Below the pieces are notes generated by a model. It was not told the origin of the DNA and searched no databases. It worked only from the letters and a program-made list of their open reading frames with translations. A stretch of 64,000 bases of DNA from Bacteroidaceae bacterium (lineage in GTDB: Bacteria > Bacteroidota > Bacteroidia > Bacteroidales > Bacteroidaceae). Of this stretch, positions 10,901 through 19,923 are shown piece by piece. Made by a program: the position numbers and the translations under genes. The DNA lies in NCBI GenBank assembly GCA_900770655.1, contig CAAGLA010000038.1, positions 1 to 64,000 on the forward strand. Reading direction: 5' to 3'. The stretch's first letter is position 1. The number at the start of each line of letters is the position of its first letter.

Positions 10901-12293
10901 TGTAGATACCATAGAGCCCGACGGTACACCTGTAAAGATAGTTGTGAGCCGTTTGAGCGAGGTGCGTTTTGTAGATGTAAACACTGGTATCGTGCTCTCT
11001 TCTCACAATATACCGTACGGTTCAAAACTCTATGCTGCCGAAGACGAACTTGTTGAAAAGGGCAAGGTGGTTGCATCTTGGGACCCGTTCAACGCGGTTA
11101 TCGTAACAGAAGTTGCCGGTAAGGTGGAATTTGAATCGGTTATTGAAAATATTACATACAAGGTGGAAACCGACGAGAGTACAGGTCTTCACGAGATTGT
11201 TATCATTGAGTCTAAGGACAAGAACAAGATACCAACTGTCCACATTAATGACGAAAACGGCAACTCGCTCCACAACTACAACTTGCCTGTAGGCGGTCAC
11301 GTTGTTGTAGAGGACGGCGATGTTCTCAAGGCCGGTGATGTAATTGTGAAGATACCTCGCGTCTTTGGTAATGCGGGTGATATCACCGGTGGTCTGCCAC
11401 GTGTAACAGAGCTCTTCGAGGCCCGTAACCCATCTAACCCTGCTGTTGTTTCTGAAATTGACGGTGAGGTTTCAATGGGTAAGGTTAAGCGTGGTAACCG
11501 CGAGATTGTCGTTACATCGAAGGTGGGCGACGTCAAGAAATATCTTGTGGCGCTTTCTAAGCAAATCCTTGTTCAGGACGGTGACTATGTTCGTGCCGGA
11601 ACACCGCTTTCCGACGGTGCTGTTACTCCTTCAGATATTCTTGCAATCAAGGGCCCTACTGCGGTTCAGGAGTATATTGTAAACGAGGCGCAGGATGTGT
11701 ACCGTTCACAGGGTGTAAAAATCAACGACAAGCACTTCGAGATTATCGTGCGTCAGATGATGCGCAAGGTGCAGATAGACGAGCCGGGTGATACCCGTTT
11801 CCTTGAGCAGCAGATTGTTGACAAATTGCAGTTCCAAGAGGAGAACGACCGTATCTGGGGCAAGAAGGTGGTTGTTGACGCTGGTGATTCAGAAAACCTG
11901 AAGGCCGGTCAGATAATTACAGCCCGCAAGTTGCGTGACGAAAACAGTATGCTCAAACGTCGCGACCTCAAGCCGGTTGTTTCACGCGACGCACAGCCTG
12001 CAACATCTACACAGATTCTGCAAGGTATTACCCGTGCAGCGTTGCAGACACAGAGCTTTATGTCGGCTGCATCGTTCCAAGAGACAACAAAGGTGCTTAA
12101 CGAGGCTGCCATAAATATGAAGAGCGACTATCTGCTTGGTATGAAGGAGAACGTAATTTGCGGTCACCTTATTCCTGCCGGTACAGGTCAGCGCGATTTC
12201 AATAGAATTATTGTTGGCTCAAAGGAGGATTACGAGCGTATTCAGGCCAATAAAAGGACTGTCCTCGATTTCTCCGATGATATGACAGAATAA
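7944..12293 (+). CDS. rpoC: DNA-directed RNA polymerase subunit beta'
   Basis: This is the catalytic beta' subunit. The 1449 residues are in one frame. The N-terminal zinc ribbon begins with C66 and C68 (CHCGKYKR). The Mg2+-binding loop NADFDGDQ lies at 490-497, with D492, D494 and D496 as metal ligands. The second zinc site ([13 protein letters not shown]) and the [18 protein letters not shown] bridge-helix/trigger-loop region follow. It is co-transcribed with rpoB and ends at a strong terminator 20 bases downstream. Confidence 0.98.
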   Translation: MAFRKETKTKNNFSKITIGLASPQEILGNSCGEVLKPETINYRTYKPERDGLFCERIFGPVKDYECHCGKYKRIRYKGIVCDRCGVMVTEKKVRRERMGHIQLVVPVAHIWYFRSLPNKIGYLLGLPTKMLDAVIYYEKYIVIQPGVMARKENEPRQDIPGKENVLNGVDKLQLLTEDEYVTIMDNLPQGNEYLDDSDPNKFIAKMGAEAIQDLLARIDLDSLSYELRDRANTDMSQQRKNEALKRLQVVESFRSSMAASNGNNRPEWMIMNVIPVTPPELRPLVPLDGGRFATSDLNDLYRRVIIRNNRLKKLIEIKAPEVILRNEKRMLQEAVDSLFDNSRKASALKSDANRPLKSLSDSLKGKQGRFRQNLLGKRVDYSARSVIVVGPELKMGECGLPKLMAAELYKPFIIRKLIERGIVKTVKSAKKIVDRREPIIWDILEHVMKGHPVLLNRAPTLHRLGIQAFQPKMIEGKAIQLHPLACTAFNADFDGDQMAVHLPLSNEAILEAQMLMLQSHNILNPSNGAPITVPSQDMVLGLYYITKLREGAKGSGMTFYGPEEAMIAYNQGIVEIHAPVKVMVEDLDENGDYVQVLRETSVGRIIVNQIVPREMGYINTIISKKSLRDIITEVIKRVGVARSAEFLDGIKNLGYYMAFRGGLSFNLDDVIIPKEKEELVRKGNEKVEEILAEYNLGLITDKERYNKVVDEWTHVNADLANVLMKTISADDQGFNSVFMMLDSGARGSKDQIRQLSGMRGLMAKPQKAGSEGAQIIENPILSNFKEGLSVLEYFISSHGARKGLADTALKTADAGYLTRRLVDVSHDVIINEDDCGTLRGLVCTALKNGDEVIATLGERIMGRVSVHDVVHPTTGKILVASGELITEAIAEEIEASPIESVEIRSVLTCESKHGVCAKCYGRNLATSRMVEKGEAVGVIAAQSIGEPGTQLTLRTFHAGGTAANIAADATIRAKHASRLKFEELRTVDTIEPDGTPVKIVVSRLSEVRFVDVNTGIVLSSHNIPYGSKLYAAEDELVEKGKVVASWDPFNAVIVTEVAGKVEFESVIENITYKVETDESTGLHEIVIIESKDKNKIPTVHINDENGNSLHNYNLPVGGHVVVEDGDVLKAGDVIVKIPRVFGNAGDITGGLPRVTELFEARNPSNPAVVSEIDGEVSMGKVKRGNREIVVTSKVGDVKKYLVALSKQILVQDGDYVRAGTPLSDGAVTPSDILAIKGPTAVQEYIVNEAQDVYRSQGVKINDKHFEIIVRQMMRKVQIDEPGDTRFLEQQIVDKLQFQEENDRIWGKKVVVDAGDSENLKAGQIITARKLRDENSMLKRRDLKPVVSRDAQPATSTQILQGITRAALQTQSFMSAASFQETTKVLNEAAINMKSDYLLGMKENVICGHLIPAGTGQRDFNRIIVGSKEDYERIQANKRTVLDFSDDMTE

Positions 12294-12312
12294 ATTCGGT
12301 GTTAAAAACTGG

Positions 12313-12342
12313 GCGGCTACAGCGAATTCAGGCTGTAGCCGC
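12313..12342 (+). terminator. Intrinsic terminator of the rpoBC operon
   Basis: Arms GCGGCTACAGC (12313-12323) and GCTGTAGCCGC (12332-12342) form a perfect 11-bp stem with an 8-base loop, followed by TATTTTTATTATT. It lies 20 bases after the rpoC stop codon and separates this operon from the envelope operon that starts at 12400. Confidence 0.88.
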
Positions 12343-12399
12343 TATTTTTATTATTGTTCGGAAAGTGGCTTTCCCTGCATCTCTTTCTGCTTGTAAATA

Positions 12400-12431
12400 T
12401 TTGCTTTTATAAAGAATTAGCAATAAATTTG
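12400..12431 (+). promoter_or_regulatory. Bacteroidetes-type promoter for the glycine-lipid/envelope operon
   Basis: TTTG at 12400-12403, exactly 20 bases, then TAAATTTG at 12424-12431. This matches the Bacteroidetes primary-sigma consensus TTTG-N19/20-TAnnTTTG. The start codon of the first gene is at 12464, leaving a short leader. A strong terminator lies just upstream, supporting an independent transcription start here. Confidence 0.75.
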
Positions 12432-12463
12432 CGATAAATTAATTATTATAGGCAAAAAGGGCG

Positions 12464-13276
12464 ATGAGTGATGTCTTGCAGATAGATATTGATGCTATTC
12501 TTGCGGCTAAAGCCGGTAAAAAAGCACGGTATGTACCACGCTTCGTGGTTTCCTACCTTAAGAAAATTGTGCATCAGGACGAAGTGAACCACTTCCTGCG
12601 TTTGAACAACGACAAGCGAGACCTTGAATTCATAGACGAGTTTATGAAATATTTCAATAACTCGTTCGAGGTCAGCGGCCTTGAGAATCTGCCCGCTGCC
12701 GGCCGCTTTACTTTCGTCAGCAACCACCCGCTCGGTGCGCAGGACGGTTTAGGGCTTGCGCATATTCTTGGTCCTGTATATAAAGGGAAAATAAAGTTCC
12801 TTGTCAACGATTTATTGATGAATATCCCGCATATTTCATCGTTTTGGGTGCCTATAAACAAGACCGGCAAGCAGGCACGCAATTTCCCGCAGCAGGTAAA
12901 GGCGGCTTTTGAAAGCGACAACCACATTGTAATGTTTCCCGCCGGCCTTTGTTCCCGCAAACGCAAAGGTGTAATACGCGACCTCGAATGGAAAAAGACA
13001 TTCATAACCAAGAGTGTGCAGACAGAGCGCGATGTTGTGCCGATACATTTCGAGGGGGAAAATTCGAAATTTTTCTATCGTCTTGCCAACCTGAACAGGA
13101 TGCTGGGAATAAAATTCAATATAGCAATGCTATATCTCAGTGACGAAATGTTCAAGAACAGGAACAAGACATTCAAAGTCACAATAGGCAAGCCTATCCC
13201 GTGGCAGACATTCGACAAGTCGAAGAGCGCTGCCGAATGGGCGCAATATGTTAAGGAAAAAGTCTATTCATTGTAG
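12464..13276 (+). CDS. glsA: PlsC-like O-acyltransferase, probable glycine-lipid synthase GlsA
   Basis: This is a 270-residue lysophospholipid acyltransferase-family protein. The acceptor motif is NHPLGAQD at 87-94, an H-x5-D spacing rather than the common H-x4-D. The second block FPAG is at 158-161, followed by the basic segment CSRKRKG. The next gene, 12 bases downstream, encodes an OlsB-type N-acyltransferase. In Bacteroides this pairing (GlsB then GlsA activity) makes N-acyl-3-acyloxyacyl glycine lipids: GlsB N-acylates glycine and GlsA adds the second fatty acid by ester linkage. Function is inferred from the pair; an ornithine-lipid role, or a phosphatidic-acid role, is possible. Its own promoter is at 12400-12431. 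Confidence 0.75.
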   Translation: MSDVLQIDIDAILAAKAGKKARYVPRFVVSYLKKIVHQDEVNHFLRLNNDKRDLEFIDEFMKYFNNSFEVSGLENLPAAGRFTFVSNHPLGAQDGLGLAHILGPVYKGKIKFLVNDLLMNIPHISSFWVPINKTGKQARNFPQQVKAAFESDNHIVMFPAGLCSRKRKGVIRDLEWKKTFITKSVQTERDVVPIHFEGENSKFFYRLANLNRMLGIKFNIAMLYLSDEMFKNRNKTFKVTIGKPIPWQTFDKSKSAAEWAQYVKEKVYSL

Positions 13277-13288
13277 AATACAATATTT

Positions 13289-14284
13289 ATGGAAGAAATT
13301 ATAGCTCCGGTTCCCAAAGAACTTTTAAAGGCGGAATTGACAGAAGAGAAACGCTTGCGCTTTACACACCGCAGCGATAACGAAATATATATAGTGACAG
13401 CCTTCGATGCCCCCAATGTGATGAGGGAGATTGGCCGCTTGCGCGAAATTGCTTTCCGTGCGGCCGGTGGCGGTACCGGGAAGTCGGTAGACATAGACGA
13501 GTTCGATACAATGGAAAACCCGTACAAGCAACTTATAGTATGGAACCCCGACTGCGACGATATAATAGGCGGTTACCGGTATATTTCGGGCCGTGATGTG
13601 CGTATAAACGATAATGGCGAGCCTGAAATGGCAACTGCACACGGAATGTTCAAGTTCTCGGAGAAATTCCTGAGCGATGTGCTGCCCTACACCGTGGAGT
13701 TGGGCCGTGCTTTTGTTGCTTTGGAATACCAATCGACAAGAATGGGCTCCAAGAGCCTCTTCGCACTCGATAATCTATGGGACGGGTTAGGCGCTCTGAC
13801 AGTGGTTATACCCGATGTCAAATATCTCTTCGGCAAGGTTACAATGTATCCGTCGTACCTATCGAAAGCGCGCGATATGATACTCTATTTCCTTAAAAAG
13901 CACTTCCCCGACAAGGATAACCTTGTATATCCGGCCTCTCCGCTGGTAATAGAGACACCCGAAGAGGAACTCAGCGCAATATTCTGCAAGGATACATTCA
14001 AAGAGGACTACAGGGTGCTGAAACAGGAGGTGCACAACTTCGGTTTGGCAATACCCCCGATGATAAACGCATATATGGGTCTTTCCCCGACAATGAAAAT
14101 TTTTGGTACAGCCATAAATACCGAATTCGGAAACGTGGAAGAGACTGGCCTGCTGATAGCCGTCGATGAATTGCGCGATGACAAGCGTATGAGATACATT
14201 GAATCTTTTGCCCGCGAGAATCCCGATGCTATTCGCCTGACTTCCGGTGCTAACAAGGTCTTCTATCTGTCGGGCGAGAAGTAA
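13289..14284 (+). CDS. glsB: OlsB/hemolysin-type N-acyltransferase, probable glycine N-acyltransferase GlsB
   Basis: This 331-residue protein has a GNAT-fold domain of the OlsB/hemolysin type. The block LREIAFRAAGGGTGKSVDID (about 50-70) and the ELGRAFV segment (about 135-142) are typical of this family, which N-acylates an amino acid with acyl-ACP. Bacterial OlsB uses ornithine; the Bacteroides homologue GlsB uses glycine. The C-terminal half carries a further conserved region with NFGLAIPPMINAYMGLS and a terminal helix. It follows the O-acyltransferase by 12 bases and precedes dut by 62. Amino-acid specificity cannot be read from the sequence; glycine is inferred from the lineage. Confidence 0.75.
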   Translation: MEEIIAPVPKELLKAELTEEKRLRFTHRSDNEIYIVTAFDAPNVMREIGRLREIAFRAAGGGTGKSVDIDEFDTMENPYKQLIVWNPDCDDIIGGYRYISGRDVRINDNGEPEMATAHGMFKFSEKFLSDVLPYTVELGRAFVALEYQSTRMGSKSLFALDNLWDGLGALTVVIPDVKYLFGKVTMYPSYLSKARDMILYFLKKHFPDKDNLVYPASPLVIETPEEELSAIFCKDTFKEDYRVLKQEVHNFGLAIPPMINAYMGLSPTMKIFGTAINTEFGNVEETGLLIAVDELRDDKRMRYIESFARENPDAIRLTSGANKVFYLSGEK

Positions 14285-14346
14285 TGGCAACAGTTCCGGA
14301 ACAAACGGCCTCTTTAGGGTTTTATTTATAATGGATATTGAACACT

Positions 14347-14778
14347 ATGAAAGTAGAGATAATAAATAAATCGAAACATCCCCTGCCGGCTTATGCCACC
14401 GTTGCTTCTGCAGGAATGGATTTAAGGGCAAACCTCGACGCTCCTGTAGTGCTGGAACCGTTGCAGCGTGCACTTGTTCCCACCGGCCTTTTTATGGCTA
14501 TTCCCGAAGGTTACGAGGCACAGGTGCGTCCGCGTAGCGGGTTGGCAATTAAAAAGGGAATTACAGTACTCAATTCCCCCGGTACTATAGATGCCGATTA
14601 CCGCGGTGAGGTATGTGTCATACTTGTGAATCTTTCAAATGAACCATTTACCATAACCGATGGAGAACGCATAGCACAAATGGTTATAGCACGTCACCAG
14701 CAGGTAGAGTGGGAGCCGGTGGAGGTGCTGGGCGAAACTCAGCGCGGTGCCGGTGGTTTCGGGCATACAGGCGTGTGA
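14347..14778 (+). CDS. dut: Deoxyuridine 5'-triphosphate nucleotidohydrolase (dUTPase)
   Basis: dUTPase hydrolyses dUTP to dUMP and pyrophosphate, keeping uracil out of DNA and feeding dTMP synthesis. All five trimeric-dUTPase motifs are present in the 143 residues: SAGMDLR (21-27), RPRSGLA (61-67), [11 protein letters not shown] (79-89), ERIAQMV (107-113) and [10 protein letters not shown] (133-142). The ATG at 14347 is preferred; a TTG nine bases upstream in the same frame is less likely. It ends 5 bases before the TPR gene, so it is probably co-transcribed with the envelope genes. Confidence 0.96.
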   Translation: MKVEIINKSKHPLPAYATVASAGMDLRANLDAPVVLEPLQRALVPTGLFMAIPEGYEAQVRPRSGLAIKKGITVLNSPGTIDADYRGEVCVILVNLSNEPFTITDGERIAQMVIARHQQVEWEPVEVLGETQRGAGGFGHTGV

Positions 14779-14783
14779 AGACG

Positions 14784-16511
14784 ATGACCAGATTGTTTGC
14801 ATATATAACAGTGCTTCTTGCCTTTGCTCTTTCGGGGCAAGTATCGGCACAGAGCGTTTCGGGCGATTCTTTGGCCCGCAGCCGCGCTGTCGACTATTAC
14901 TATATGCAGGCTTGGTCACATATGGAACTTGAAGAGTTTGACAGGTGCTACGAAATGCTTGAGCACTGTCTGGCACTCGACTCTTCGTCGACGGCTGTTC
15001 AGTTCGATATAGCCTCTTTTTACCTTATTCTGGACAAGGATAGCCTGACACACGAAATTCTGAAAAGACTTGTAGCCGGTGACCCTTCTAACGAAGCGTA
15101 TACTGATGCTCTGGTAACATACTACACCCAAGTTGGAGATATGGATGCTGCAATAGAGGTGTACGAAGGTATGCTTTCCACTGCTGCCGACAAGAGTGAC
15201 ATATACATTGCTCTCTTTTCGCTATATTCCGACAAACTGGAACACGAAAAGGCTGTAGATATGCTTGAAAGGCTCGAAAAAGCCGAAGGCAAGAGCGATG
15301 AAATATCGTTGCAGAAACTCCGCCAGTATATGCTTATGTCGGACAGTGTCAGAACGATGGAACTAATATCGGAACTTATAATGGAGAACGATGGCGACTC
15401 CCGTTATGTAACCTTGCTTGGTGACACCTATTTCCTCTATGGAAATGCCCAAAAAGCCGAAGAGTACTACCAACAGGTACTTTCTGAAACTCCCGACGAT
15501 GCAGTAGCGCTTGCCTCTCTTGCCGAACTATACGGATATACAAAATCCGATTCTCTATATTGCAATACTGTAGAGAGGCTGCTGAAGAGTGAAAAGCTCG
15601 ACACAGAGCAGAGAATAACAAGACTTGTAGAATATATACTATACAAAGAGCGGGTCGACACTGCCTATGCTATGGGCCTGTTTGCCGAAATGCTGGAGCT
15701 GCCTTTCGACCGCCTTGAAATTTTGGAGGCCTATGCCCAGTATCTTCTCTATCGTGATGCTCCGGCAGAAACACTTGTCCCTGTTCTTGAAAACATACTC
15801 TCTTTGGAGCCTGAAAACAGCGCAGCTATCCTGCAGCTGCTTTCATACGCAATAGAAGAGAATAATTATAGCGAGGTTATACGTCTATGCGACAATGCTA
15901 TGATGTTTATGCCCGAAATGCTCCCGCTGTACTATTACAAGGGCCTTTGTTGCTATTTTGAAGAGAGACCGCAGGAGGCTATAGAGGTATACAGGTTAGG
16001 GCTTGCGCGCAGAGGTGACGATGCTGAAAGTGATATGCTTTCTTTGGTTTATGCTCTGCTTGGCGATACCTATCACGAACTTGGTATGGTAGAGGAGAGC
16101 CGTGAGGCATACGATTCGGCTCTTGTATACGACCCGTTAAATATAAATGTACTTAACAACTATGCCTACTACCTTGCCCTTGAGAACGGGAATCTTGAAA
16201 AGGCGCTCGAAATGAGTGGCAAGACAGTAGCCGCCGAACCTGAAAATACGATATATATAGATACATACGCTTGGATACTGTTTCTGCTCGAAAGGTACGA
16301 GGAGGCTAAAGCGTATGCCGATAAACTGCTGTCGCTTGGCGGTGATATAAGCGCTGTGGTGTATCACCATTGTGGCGATATATATGCAAAATGCGGCAAC
16401 ATCGACCGTGCTGTGGAGTGTTGGCAAAAGGCTGTAGATGCCGGCGATGAATCTAAGATTCTGAAAAAGAAGATAAGAAAACGTAAATATTACCGCAATG
16501 GGAGACGTTAA
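14784..16511 (+). CDS. Exported tetratricopeptide-repeat protein
   Basis: This is a 575-residue protein with an N-terminal signal peptide (MTRLFAYITVLLAFALSGQVSAQ, cleavage near residue 23). Most of the rest is helical repeats of the TPR type, for example the region around LLGDTYFLYGNAQKAEEYYQ and the C-terminal repeats with LNNYAYYLALENGNLEKALEM. It should act as a periplasmic or outer-membrane-facing scaffold for protein contacts. The true ATG is at 14784; a longer in-frame extension into dut has no signal-like start. The stop overlaps the start of the DUF4292 gene by 14 bases, implying tight co-expression. The partner is unknown. Confidence 0.85.
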   Translation: MTRLFAYITVLLAFALSGQVSAQSVSGDSLARSRAVDYYYMQAWSHMELEEFDRCYEMLEHCLALDSSSTAVQFDIASFYLILDKDSLTHEILKRLVAGDPSNEAYTDALVTYYTQVGDMDAAIEVYEGMLSTAADKSDIYIALFSLYSDKLEHEKAVDMLERLEKAEGKSDEISLQKLRQYMLMSDSVRTMELISELIMENDGDSRYVTLLGDTYFLYGNAQKAEEYYQQVLSETPDDAVALASLAELYGYTKSDSLYCNTVERLLKSEKLDTEQRITRLVEYILYKERVDTAYAMGLFAEMLELPFDRLEILEAYAQYLLYRDAPAETLVPVLENILSLEPENSAAILQLLSYAIEENNYSEVIRLCDNAMMFMPEMLPLYYYKGLCCYFEERPQEAIEVYRLGLARRGDDAESDMLSLVYALLGDTYHELGMVEESREAYDSALVYDPLNINVLNNYAYYLALENGNLEKALEMSGKTVAAEPENTIYIDTYAWILFLLERYEEAKAYADKLLSLGGDISAVVYHHCGDIYAKCGNIDRAVECWQKAVDAGDESKILKKKIRKRKYYRNGRR

Positions 16512-17319
16512 CAGGCATATATTGTTCTTAATCTTCTCGTTGTTGCTTTTTGCGAGCTGTTCAACAAAGCGTGCGGCAATGGGCGATGCCTCTGTTGCGC
16601 CGTTGGTGGAGATTGTCTCATCTTCCCCGGCTGTTGCAACTGAAAGAACTATGCTGTCGGGAGGGGTGAAGTTGTCGGCCAACATTGCCGGAAAGGAAGT
16701 GTCGGGGCGTGGTACTGTACGCATAAAAGAGAACGAAGGTGTTCAGATAGGCATTACTGCACTTGGCCTTGTAGAGGTTGCCTGCATTGAGTTTTTGCCC
16801 GACACGCTCTGTTTTATATACAAGATAGGCAAAGAGTATGCCTCTCTGCCCTATACCTCTGTCCCATTTTTGGCACGGGCCGGGCTCAGTTATCAGATTC
16901 TTGAATCGGTGCTTATGAACAGGGTGTTCACAGCCGATGGCAAGTCGGGTACTCAGGCGTTGGAAACAATGTCGTTTGCCGACGAAGGGGAATTTGTTAC
17001 GGCAACCACGGACAAAGAGAATGCGGTGGTGTATAAATTCTTTATAGAGAAGTCTACAAGCAATTTGGTGCGCTGCGAAGGTGTATATAACAGCACGGCA
17101 AAAGTTGTCTGTACCTATTCGGAATTTGAAGAGATTGGCGGGGCTGCATTTCCGCATATAATAGATTTGAGCCTTGAAACCACAGGAACGCCCGCTACGC
17201 TGCAATTTAAATTGAGTAACCTCGATTTTGACAGTTTTGAATTCAGGAGACGGCGCATAGGCTCTTCATACGACCGCATTGATATAGATGAAATACTACG
17301 CTCGCTGAGCGGCTTTTAA
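16498..17319 (+). CDS. DUF4292 lipoprotein
   Basis: This 273-residue protein has a hydrophobic signal and a lipobox LFASC with the lipidated cysteine at residue 21. The body resembles DUF4292 proteins, which are structurally reminiscent of LolA/LolB lipoprotein carriers; that link is from family knowledge, not visible residues. The gene overlaps the TPR gene by 14 bases and precedes the EnvC-like gene by 28, an arrangement that suggests a shared job in envelope assembly. Exact function is unknown. Confidence 0.75.
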   Translation: MGDVNRHILFLIFSLLLFASCSTKRAAMGDASVAPLVEIVSSSPAVATERTMLSGGVKLSANIAGKEVSGRGTVRIKENEGVQIGITALGLVEVACIEFLPDTLCFIYKIGKEYASLPYTSVPFLARAGLSYQILESVLMNRVFTADGKSGTQALETMSFADEGEFVTATTDKENAVVYKFFIEKSTSNLVRCEGVYNSTAKVVCTYSEFEEIGGAAFPHIIDLSLETTGTPATLQFKLSNLDFDSFEFRRRRIGSSYDRIDIDEILRSLSGF

Positions 17320-17347
17320 CAGGACACCGGCAAAATAGATTACGGCA

Positions 17348-18613
17348 ATGAACAAAAACTCCTTCAGATATATCATATTTCTGCTTTTCGCCACTCTGTG
17401 TGGCGAGAGTGCTGTTGCGCAGAGCACTACCATAAATGATATGCGTAACAGGGCCGGTTCGCTGCAACGCGAAATACAGGAGCAGGAGAGAATACTCCTC
17501 TCGTCGCAGGAAGACGTCAGCAGCAAGCTCGACAATCTTAACCTTATTGTTGCAAAAATAGAGGAGCAGAAAGGGCTGATAGCAGCGTTGGAAGAGGAGG
17601 TTAGGGCCATTGAGAATGAGATAGAGACGCTCACTGCCGCTATTGTAGAACAGGAGGCCGAGGTGGAGAGTTCACGTGAGAAATATGCCGAAGCTCTTCG
17701 CAGGGCACGCAAATACAGTAATTTCCAAAGCCGTCTGCTGTTTATATTCTCGGCCGATGACTTCAATACAATGGTCAGGCGTTTCCGCTATGCCGAAGAG
17801 TATATGAATGCTCATCTTGTGTTGGCCGACAGCCTTAATGCTCAGATAGCTAGGCTTGAAGAGCAACGTCGTGGTCTTGAACTGACCCGCCAAGCAAAAG
17901 AGGAGTCGCTGGCCCTGCTTGAAAGCCAGCGTGCCGAACTGCAGCTGCTTGAACAGGAGCAGAGAGCTATAGTTGCCGAACTGCAGCGCGAAGCTGCCGA
18001 GGTTAGGCGGCTGTTGGAGAGGAAACGTACGGAACTCGCCAACCTTAACAGGGCCATAGAACGCGAAATAGAGAGGGTTATGGCCGAGGAGGAGGCACGT
18101 CGCAGGCGTGAGCAGGCTGCAAGATCTTCTTCAACATCCTCAACTTCTGCAAGCAGTTCCGGAGGTTACAATAGCGATGCAGGTGTAGCCGAAATGACAG
18201 GCTCGTTCCAGAGGAATAAAAAGAGGATGCCTGTGCCCATTACCGGCCCATATCTTCTTGTCGAGCACTATGGTACAAGGAATGCCGTGCAGGGCAGGGG
18301 CAATGTACCCATAAATTCAGGCGGTATAACATTTGAGGGAGGTCCGGGTGCAAAGGCACGTTGTATCTTCGACGGTAAGGTGAGTACGGTATATGTGTCG
18401 GACAACTACTCGTTTGTGCTTGTGCGCCACGGCAGTTATATATCGGTATATTGCAATTTAGTTAATATAATTGTAAAGGGTGGCGATGAACTGAAGGCAG
18501 GTGACATTATAGGCGATGTGGCAACCGAACCGGGAAGAAGCAACCCGCGTATGCTTTTCCAGCTGCGTCGTGAGCGAAATACGCTGAACCCCGAAGAGTG
18601 GCTCAACTTGTAA
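17348..18613 (+). CDS. EnvC-like coiled-coil protein with degenerate LytM (M23) domain
   Basis: This is a 421-residue exported protein: signal peptide to about residue 24 (SAVAQ), a long Glu/Arg/Leu-rich coiled coil from about 30 to 260, a Ser-rich linker, then a LytM/peptidase M23 domain (about 290-420). The zinc-binding residues of active M23 enzymes are missing: the first motif reads INSGGITF with no H-x3-D, and the second reads SVYCNL instead of H-x-H. This matches EnvC-type activators, which switch on amidases without cutting peptidoglycan themselves. It is the last gene of the envelope operon; the role in cell separation is inferred. Confidence 0.82.
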   Translation: MNKNSFRYIIFLLFATLCGESAVAQSTTINDMRNRAGSLQREIQEQERILLSSQEDVSSKLDNLNLIVAKIEEQKGLIAALEEEVRAIENEIETLTAAIVEQEAEVESSREKYAEALRRARKYSNFQSRLLFIFSADDFNTMVRRFRYAEEYMNAHLVLADSLNAQIARLEEQRRGLELTRQAKEESLALLESQRAELQLLEQEQRAIVAELQREAAEVRRLLERKRTELANLNRAIEREIERVMAEEEARRRREQAARSSSTSSTSASSSGGYNSDAGVAEMTGSFQRNKKRMPVPITGPYLLVEHYGTRNAVQGRGNVPINSGGITFEGGPGAKARCIFDGKVSTVYVSDNYSFVLVRHGSYISVYCNLVNIIVKGGDELKAGDIIGDVATEPGRSNPRMLFQLRRERNTLNPEEWLNL

Positions 18614-18695
18614 TTTTACTCCCTTTACTTCATTAAAATAGGGCATTGGCGTATATTTTTAACAACGAGTTGCTTTCAATATAAAAATATATGCT

Positions 18696-18703
18696 TACCT
18701 TTG
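18696..18703 (+). promoter_or_regulatory. Probable promoter -7 element upstream of tRNA-Ala
   Basis: TACCTTTG matches the TAnnTTTG element and lies 56 bases before the tRNA. No perfect TTTG is found at the expected distance; GTTG at 18669-18672 is 23 bases upstream. The element is a reasonable but incomplete match. Confidence 0.45.
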
Positions 18704-18759
18704 CAGAGTAAATATTGCACATCGTTTTTGCAGTGTGAAAACAGTGCAGGTGTAGTTTC

Positions 18760-18833
18760 GGGGCATTAGCTCATCTGGCTAGAGCGTTTGACTGGCAGTC
18801 AAAAGGTGACGAGTTCGAGTCTCGTATGCTCCA
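18760..18833 (+). tRNA. tRNA-Ala (anticodon GGC)
   Basis: The cloverleaf is complete: acceptor GGGGCAT pairs with ATGCTCC (18826-18832). The third pair is G-U, the alanine identity element G3-U70. The D arm is GCTCATCTGGCTAGAGC, the anticodon stem TTTGA/TCAAA encloses CTGGCAG giving GGC, and the T arm contains GTTCGAG. The CCA end is not encoded. A long hairpin follows immediately. Confidence 0.96.
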
Positions 18834-18877
18834 CACAAAATAGGGTAACCCAAAGTAAGGGTTACCCTATTTTGTGT
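18833..18877 (+). terminator. Long hairpin shared by tRNA-Ala and the convergent PI-PLC gene
   Basis: The arms 18833-18851 and 18859-18877 are perfect 19-base inverted repeats around a 7-base loop (AAAGTAA). The outer part is ACACAAAA/TTTTGTGT, so a U-rich run is formed on both strands. It begins at the last base of the tRNA and ends 15 bases before the stop codon of the - strand gene, so it is well placed as a bidirectional terminator. Confidence 0.85.
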
Positions 18878-18891
18878 GAAAAAGCATTTGG

Positions 18892-19911
18892 CTAAAAATT
18901 GCTTTCTATAATTAATTCTGTAACTTTTTGCCCTTCTGTCCGGAACGGCGTCCAGTGCCATAGGCCTCCTCTAGCCTTGTCAACTCCTGCAAAGTCCATA
19001 AAAAGAATTCCTGTCGCTCTTCTGCCGTTAATGGCAAGGCTGCGGGCAACAGCGCTGTTTACTCTTGCTGCATTGCGCTTGTAGCCACTTGTTGTGGCAA
19101 AAGGGGTAAACCCGAGCAGCGTGGAACTGTAGGCACTTAAGAAATTTATGGTCCATACATTGGCCGGTGCTGTACTTGCAAGCGAAAGAAATCTTGTTAC
19201 AGCGGTCTCTTTGGCTCTCTGCCGTTCTTTGTCGGTAGTGTCGAAGAAATCCTGCACATAGAGCTGTGCTCTATCGTCGCCGGCGAGTGATGCTATTTCA
19301 CCGTCTGTTGTTCCGCTTTCGGCGTGGCTCCACCCTCTTATCTGTGCGCCACGTTTGCAGCCGATATATTCATTACGGGTGAGAAAGAGAATCTTTCCGC
19401 GCAAATCGCCCACGGTCATTGTGGTTGAAAAGTTTGCAGCCTTTTCGCCTAACGAAGCAATGGCTTCGCCCACCGTCTCTGCCCAAAGAGCCCGTTCTCT
19501 GCTGTTTTCGCTGTCGCTCTCTTCGCGCAGCAACACTATGGCGAACTCTTGAGGGTGTGCCGAAAGTTTCTCGCATATAACATCTATAGCATCGTTGAAC
19601 GATAGCTTGCATTTTGCGATGCTGTGGTATATGTGCAGTTTTTCTCCCGAAATGGCCACGCGCAGGTCGAATGCTCTTATACCGCAGTCCCACAATTCAG
19701 CAAGTGTCAGCTCTTGGGTCTTTCCAAGCCCGCTGAAGAAGTATATACCATCTCCTGTTGCAGCATTGTGCGCTCCGGGTATAGAAAGGGTAGAAACGGC
19801 TCTGTTGTCATCGAGCCTTGCTTGCCAGCAGCTATAGTCGCTCTCCTGTGCTTTTAGCAGTGCGCAGAGAGAGCATAGAAATACAGCTATGGTGAGCGTC
19901 CGGCTTTTCAT
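18892..19911 (-). CDS. Secreted phosphatidylinositol-specific phospholipase C (X domain) protein
   Basis: This 339-residue protein has a signal peptide (cleavage near residue 21) and a PI-PLC X domain. The first catalytic histidine lies in SIPGAHNAAT (H48) and the second in IYHSIAK (H96). Between them, AFDLRV places D82 and R84 where metal-independent bacterial PI-PLCs have an arginine. The residue after H48 is Asn rather than the Asp usual in Bacillus-type enzymes. The family cleaves phosphatidylinositol or GPI anchors into cyclic inositol phosphate and diacylglycerol. Substrate here is unknown: host membranes, or the inositol lipids some Bacteroidales make. It follows the oligopeptidase gene by 12 bases. 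Confidence 0.82.
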   Translation of the reverse strand: MKSRTLTIAVFLCSLCALLKAQESDYSCWQARLDDNRAVSTLSIPGAHNAATGDGIYFFSGLGKTQELTLAELWDCGIRAFDLRVAISGEKLHIYHSIAKCKLSFNDAIDVICEKLSAHPQEFAIVLLREESDSENSRERALWAETVGEAIASLGEKAANFSTTMTVGDLRGKILFLTRNEYIGCKRGAQIRGWSHAESGTTDGEIASLAGDDRAQLYVQDFFDTTDKERQRAKETAVTRFLSLASTAPANVWTINFLSAYSSTLLGFTPFATTSGYKRNAARVNSAVARSLAINGRRATGILFMDFAGVDKARGGLWHWTPFRTEGQKVTELIIESNF

Positions 19912-19923
19912 CCTGCGGAATAT

